From the NCBI RefSeq assembly GCF_050908235.1, contig NZ_CP194340.1: DNA of 64,000 nt, one strand, 5' to 3'. The notes beneath the pieces are model-generated. The model was not told where the DNA came from. It ran no database searches and saw only the letters and a list, made by a program, of their open reading frames with translations. A program made the translations under genes and the position numbers. Origin of the DNA: Pseudoramibacter alactolyticus (lineage in GTDB: Bacteria; Bacillota; Clostridia; Eubacteriales; Eubacteriaceae). Below are positions 61,268 to 64,000 of the stretch, piece after piece. Within the stretch, counting starts at the first letter, position 1, and each line of letters opens with the position of its first letter.

Positions 61268-62404
61268 TTACGGCATCAATAACGTCAGCACATGCATCTC
61301 TTCGCGCTTCACATAACGCAGTCCCGGGAGCCGGAGCCACCTCAGGCGGCTGACGGCCTTTTGCATGTCATCGGCCGATGCAAAACGTGCCGAAAAAATT
61401 TTTTCTCCCCGATAACGGGCCATTAAAACGGCCCGCAGGAATTTACCCGACTCCCCTGCATGATAATCGCGCTGCTCCCGGACAAAATAATTATCACGGG
61501 TGGCTTCGCACGTCGCAATTTCTCCCAGGGGCGCATCTATCGTGTGATTTTTTAGCAGCGCCCGGGTCGTAATGCCGAAGAAGGCATGATCCACATAATC
61601 TGACGGCGCTTCGCCTTCAAAGGTCGGATCGTCCCAAGTCACGTCGACAAAATAATAATCCCCGTCCATCTTCACCAGGTTCCACTCGTGCGCGCCACGA
61701 CCGGCCACCCGGCCGTCAACCACCGTGCAGTAAATCCCCACCTTTTTCAGCAGATATTGCATCGCGCGCGAATAACCGGCACAAACCGACTCGTGGTCCA
61801 CCAGCACCGAAACGATATTTTGATTGTCCTTGGAGCCACTGCCATAGCGGGTATCTTTCACAATAATGTCGTGCACTGCCAGCACGGTATGATAATCGTC
61901 AGCGCCTTTAGGAATCTGCGCCAACATGCGTTTTGCCCCCGTGTCAATTTGCCGCTGCTTGGCCTGCGCTTCCTGCTGCGTATAGGCATAAACCAATTGA
62001 ACCCCTGAAACAATTTGATTGGCGCCGCCATAGGTATAGCGATATCCGGAGACCCAAAAGATCTGCGGATTATCCTGATAAAATGCCTGCCAGACGCGTT
62101 TAACGGCCTCGACATCCAACCGAATCCCCGAAAGTGCGACCGATGACAGGTGCGTTTCGGCCGCTTTTAAAAATTGCGCGTAGGCAATTTGCTCTGACGC
62201 CGTTAAACGCGCATAGCCGCTTTGTGAATCGGCCGTATAAATACTCTGGGACAACGCATGGCGCTTGGCTGCCGTCTGCGAACGGGTGCGGGCAGGCAAA
62301 AGCCATTGCCGCCCGCCAAAAAAACAGCCGACGATGAACACGATGAGCATCCCCGCAATGACAATGCGCATTCCCTTTTTCGATTGGTTATTTTTTTGCT
62401 CCAT
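61268..62404 (-). CDS. Exported transglutaminase-like cysteine protease
   Basis: The 378-residue protein has an N-terminal membrane anchor (about 11-30) and a transglutaminase-like core with the catalytic triad visible: Cys in ESVCAGYSRAMQYLL, His in RGAHEWNLVKMDG and Asp in YYFVDVTWDDPTFEG. Such proteins act as secreted proteases or cross-linking enzymes in Gram-positive walls. The N-terminal half (about 50-150) and the C-terminal 70 residues match no named domain that I recognise. It is likely transcribed alone. Confidence 0.88.
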   Translation of the reverse strand: MEQKNNQSKKGMRIVIAGMLIVFIVGCFFGGRQWLLPARTRSQTAAKRHALSQSIYTADSQSGYARLTASEQIAYAQFLKAAETHLSSVALSGIRLDVEAVKRVWQAFYQDNPQIFWVSGYRYTYGGANQIVSGVQLVYAYTQQEAQAKQRQIDTGAKRMLAQIPKGADDYHTVLAVHDIIVKDTRYGSGSKDNQNIVSVLVDHESVCAGYSRAMQYLLKKVGIYCTVVDGRVAGRGAHEWNLVKMDGDYYFVDVTWDDPTFEGEAPSDYVDHAFFGITTRALLKNHTIDAPLGEIATCEATRDNYFVREQRDYHAGESGKFLRAVLMARYRGEKIFSARFASADDMQKAVSRLRWLRLPGLRYVKREEMHVLTLLMP

Positions 62405-62445
62405 TTTTTAATTCCCGCTGAAATCCATGCTACAACACGATATTT

Positions 62446-62483
62446 TAAAAAAAGACTGCCCCTGCCGATCGGCAGAAACAGTC
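62446..62483 (-). terminator. Terminator of the zinc ribbon gene
   Basis: CTGCCGATCGGCAG (62462-62475) forms the inner stem and GACTG/CAGTC the outer stem; on the minus strand seven T follow. It lies 15 bases past the gene stop. Confidence 0.75.
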
Positions 62484-62498
62484 TGCACGGATCGCCGA

Positions 62499-62705
62499 TT
62501 AAAAAATCGGCCCGTTGAGTTTTAATCCGCAGGACTCACAGGTCCAGTCATGGCCAATCGCCGTGGTTTTTCCGCCGCAATTCGGGCACACACCTTCGCC
62601 GCCTTTTTTAAACTGGAAGTCCAAAACCTTCATATCGACAAATTCGTCCGGACCGTCCTGAACCTTTTTAAACTTCAGAATCGGATCTGGTGCATCGTGA
62701 CTCAC
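62499..62705 (-). CDS. Small zinc ribbon protein
   Basis: The 68-residue protein ends in a four-cysteine zinc ribbon, CPNCGGKTTAIGHDWTCESC, with a short helical N-terminus (ILKFKKVQDGPDEFVDMKVL). Such proteins bind nucleic acid or partner proteins; the target is unknown. The start ATG 62705 follows GGAGGGG, and a terminator lies downstream, so it is a stand-alone gene. Confidence 0.8.
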   Translation of the reverse strand: MSHDAPDPILKFKKVQDGPDEFVDMKVLDFQFKKGGEGVCPNCGGKTTAIGHDWTCESCGLKLNGPIF

Positions 62706-62793
62706 AACTTCCCCTCCTTTGACATCTCTTTAATATGATTTTATTTTACCACACCATCCTGTTACATCAAAGAAATTTTGTTATTTGGTGACC

Positions 62794-64000
62794 TCACGCC
62801 GCCTTGGCACGATGATACCGCTCAATCATTTCATCATACTCTTCCATTACATGGGCTTCCGGTTTGGTAAAGTGATTAACCATCAGAATGGTCAGAACAT
62901 TCAGCGCAAATCCAGGCAGAATTTCGTAAATTCCCGTGCCGAACAGATGTGCCGAAAGGCCGGTTACTTTCCAGACGATAACCGTCGCTGTTCCGACGAG
63001 CATGCCGGACAACGCCGCCTGCCAGGTGGTTCTGCGCGAGTAGAGGCCGAACAGAACAAGCGGACCAAAAGCCGCCCCAAAACCGCCCCACGCATAGGAG
63101 ACGAGCCCCATGACTGTTGCGTTGTTGCCAAAAGCGATAACCAGCGCCGCCACAGAAACGGCAATAACAGACCAACGTCCCAGGCTCACACTTTGTTTAT
63201 CAGTCAGTTCTTTCTTTAAGAAAATGCGAGCCAAGTCTTCTGATAAAGCCGAAGAGCAAACCAAAAGCTGGGAATCGATCGTGGACATGATCGCCGCCAT
63301 GATCGCCGCCAAAAAGACACCGCCGATCCAAGCCGGGAAAAATTTGCGAATCATTAAAATAAAGACGGTTTCTTCTTTCCCGCCGGATAGCCCATGAAAA
63401 AGCGGAATGGAAAGCAGTCCCACCAGCAAGGCGCCGGCCAGCGAAATCAAGCACCAGACAATGGCAATCCGTCTGGCCTTGGGAATTTCTTTAACCGAGC
63501 TGATGCCCATGAAGCGCACGAGAATGTGCGGTTGGCCAAAATACCCCAATCCCCAAACAACAGCAGAAACAATGGTTGCAGCCGTGACGCCGCCGCCAAA
63601 AAGATTGAGCGAAATATGCTGGCTGGTCATCGCCGCTTGGGTCGTGCCAAAGCCGCCCATGTGAATTATGGCAAGCACCGGCACCACTGCAATGGCAATG
63701 ACCATCAAAATGCCCTGAATCAAATCCGTCCAGCATACGGCCAAAAATCCGCCGAGAAAAGTGTAGGAAACGATCACCACCGCGCCGATCATCACCGCGA
63801 TATTATAATCCAGACCGAACATCGTCGAGAAAAGCTTTCCCGAAGACACCATGCCCGAAGCGCAGTAAATCGTAAAGAAAAACAGGATAACAACAGCGGA
63901 AATGATCCGCAGCGCACCGGTCGGATCTTTATAGCGCCGGTCAAAAAAGGTCGATAAAGTCAGCGCGTTTATTTCTTCGGTGTAAACCCGCAGCCGTTCG
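62794..64000 (-). CDS. Sodium/solute symporter, PutP-like (5' end outside window)
   Basis: The frame runs off the right edge of the window and 401 codons are visible. It belongs to the SSS family (proline or pantothenate type): ERLRVYTEEINALTLSTFF, IISAVVILFFFTIYCASGMV, ASGMVSSGKLF, WGLGYFGQPHILVRFMGI and ISTIDSQLLVCSSALSEDL are typical of PutP, with the sodium-site serines in TIDSQLLVCSSA. About ten membrane segments are in view. The C-terminus (MEEYDEMIERYHRAKAA) is cytoplasmic. No terminator was assigned after it. Confidence 0.92.
   Translation of the reverse strand, partial: ERLRVYTEEINALTLSTFFDRRYKDPTGALRIISAVVILFFFTIYCASGMVSSGKLFSTMFGLDYNIAVMIGAVVIVSYTFLGGFLAVCWTDLIQGILMVIAIAVVPVLAIIHMGGFGTTQAAMTSQHISLNLFGGGVTAATIVSAVVWGLGYFGQPHILVRFMGISSVKEIPKARRIAIVWCLISLAGALLVGLLSIPLFHGLSGGKEETVFILMIRKFFPAWIGGVFLAAIMAAIMSTIDSQLLVCSSALSEDLARIFLKKELTDKQSVSLGRWSVIAVSVAALVIAFGNNATVMGLVSYAWGGFGAAFGPLVLFGLYSRRTTWQAALSGMLVGTATVIVWKVTGLSAHLFGTGIYEILPGFALNVLTILMVNHFTKPEAHVMEEYDEMIERYHRAKAA

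Noticed and set aside
1..64000. CRISPR array, prophage or toxin-antitoxin pair
   Set aside because: No regularly spaced direct repeats, phage structural or integrase genes, or recognisable toxin-antitoxin pair were seen. The only active-looking mobile element is the IS3 copy.

Overview
The window looks like a chromosomal segment of a low- to mid-GC Gram-positive anaerobe, most likely a clostridial Firmicute. Supporting signs are strong AGGAGG-type ribosome binding sites, frequent TTG/GTG starts, many stem-loop/T-run terminators, a SAM-I riboswitch, Rex, RqcH, an FtsEX/M23 hydrolase pair, a nine-gene V-type ATPase operon and several sodium-coupled transporters. A family-level guess (Eubacteriaceae-like) is inference only; no rRNA or species marker is present.

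Layout. 1-6.6 kb (minus): housekeeping operon dapF-yicC-gmk-rpoZ-priA-def-fmt-zinc peptidase, in which PriA has lost its recognisable helicase motifs. 6.7-8.5 kb (plus): rqcH. 8.5-10.1 kb: an intact IS150-type IS3 element sitting in the loop of the rqcH terminator. 10.1-14.2 kb: two SLC6-type sodium symporters (one broken by a one-base frameshift) flanking a DUF4854 lipoprotein and a decayed IS200/IS605 element. 14.3-16.7 kb: an HMA-like fusion protein and gdhA, whose promoter is flanked by two similar dyads. 16.8-28.7 kb (minus): rnhA, leuS, uvrA, uvrB, ctpA, an EnvC/PcsB-like hydrolase, ftsX, ftsE. 29-33 kb (minus): metK under a SAM-I riboswitch, pepP, a HAD phosphatase and a small membrane protein. 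33.1-37.5 kb (plus): ttcA-like gene, two-component system and a lipoprotein. 37.5-41.3 kb (minus): Uma2-family protein, small alarmone synthetase, YhcC-type radical SAM protein, a small P-loop protein and rex. 41.4-43.7 kb (plus): ABC-F protein and a 77-residue orphan. 43.8-53.5 kb (minus): Mrp ATPase, GIY-YIG protein and the V-ATPase operon. 53.5-64 kb: a more accessory stretch with a decayed transposase, a glycolipid-type glycosyltransferase, an unannotated 51-residue membrane protein, proB, an OhrR-like regulator with a flavodoxin, a small HD alarmone-hydrolase-like protein, a DUF3862-type membrane protein, tRNA-Trp, a DUF234 ATPase, a transglutaminase-like protein, a zinc ribbon protein and the 3' part of a sodium/solute symporter.

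How the genes work together. The V-ATPase c-ring subunit carries the full sodium-ligand set known from Enterococcus hirae NtpK, and SLC6 and SSS symporters lie in the same window, so a sodium-based membrane economy is a reasonable inference. Cell-wall cleavage (FtsEX, M23 hydrolase, CtpA), alarmone turnover (SAS plus a SAH-like protein) and redox sensing (Rex, OhrR-like) are the other linked themes. I found no CRISPR array, prophage or obvious biosynthetic cluster. The strongest candidates for something undescribed are the motif-less PriA, the HMA/helical fusion, the lipoprotein encoded with the two-component system, the twin dyads at gdhA and the 51-residue membrane protein overlapping proB.
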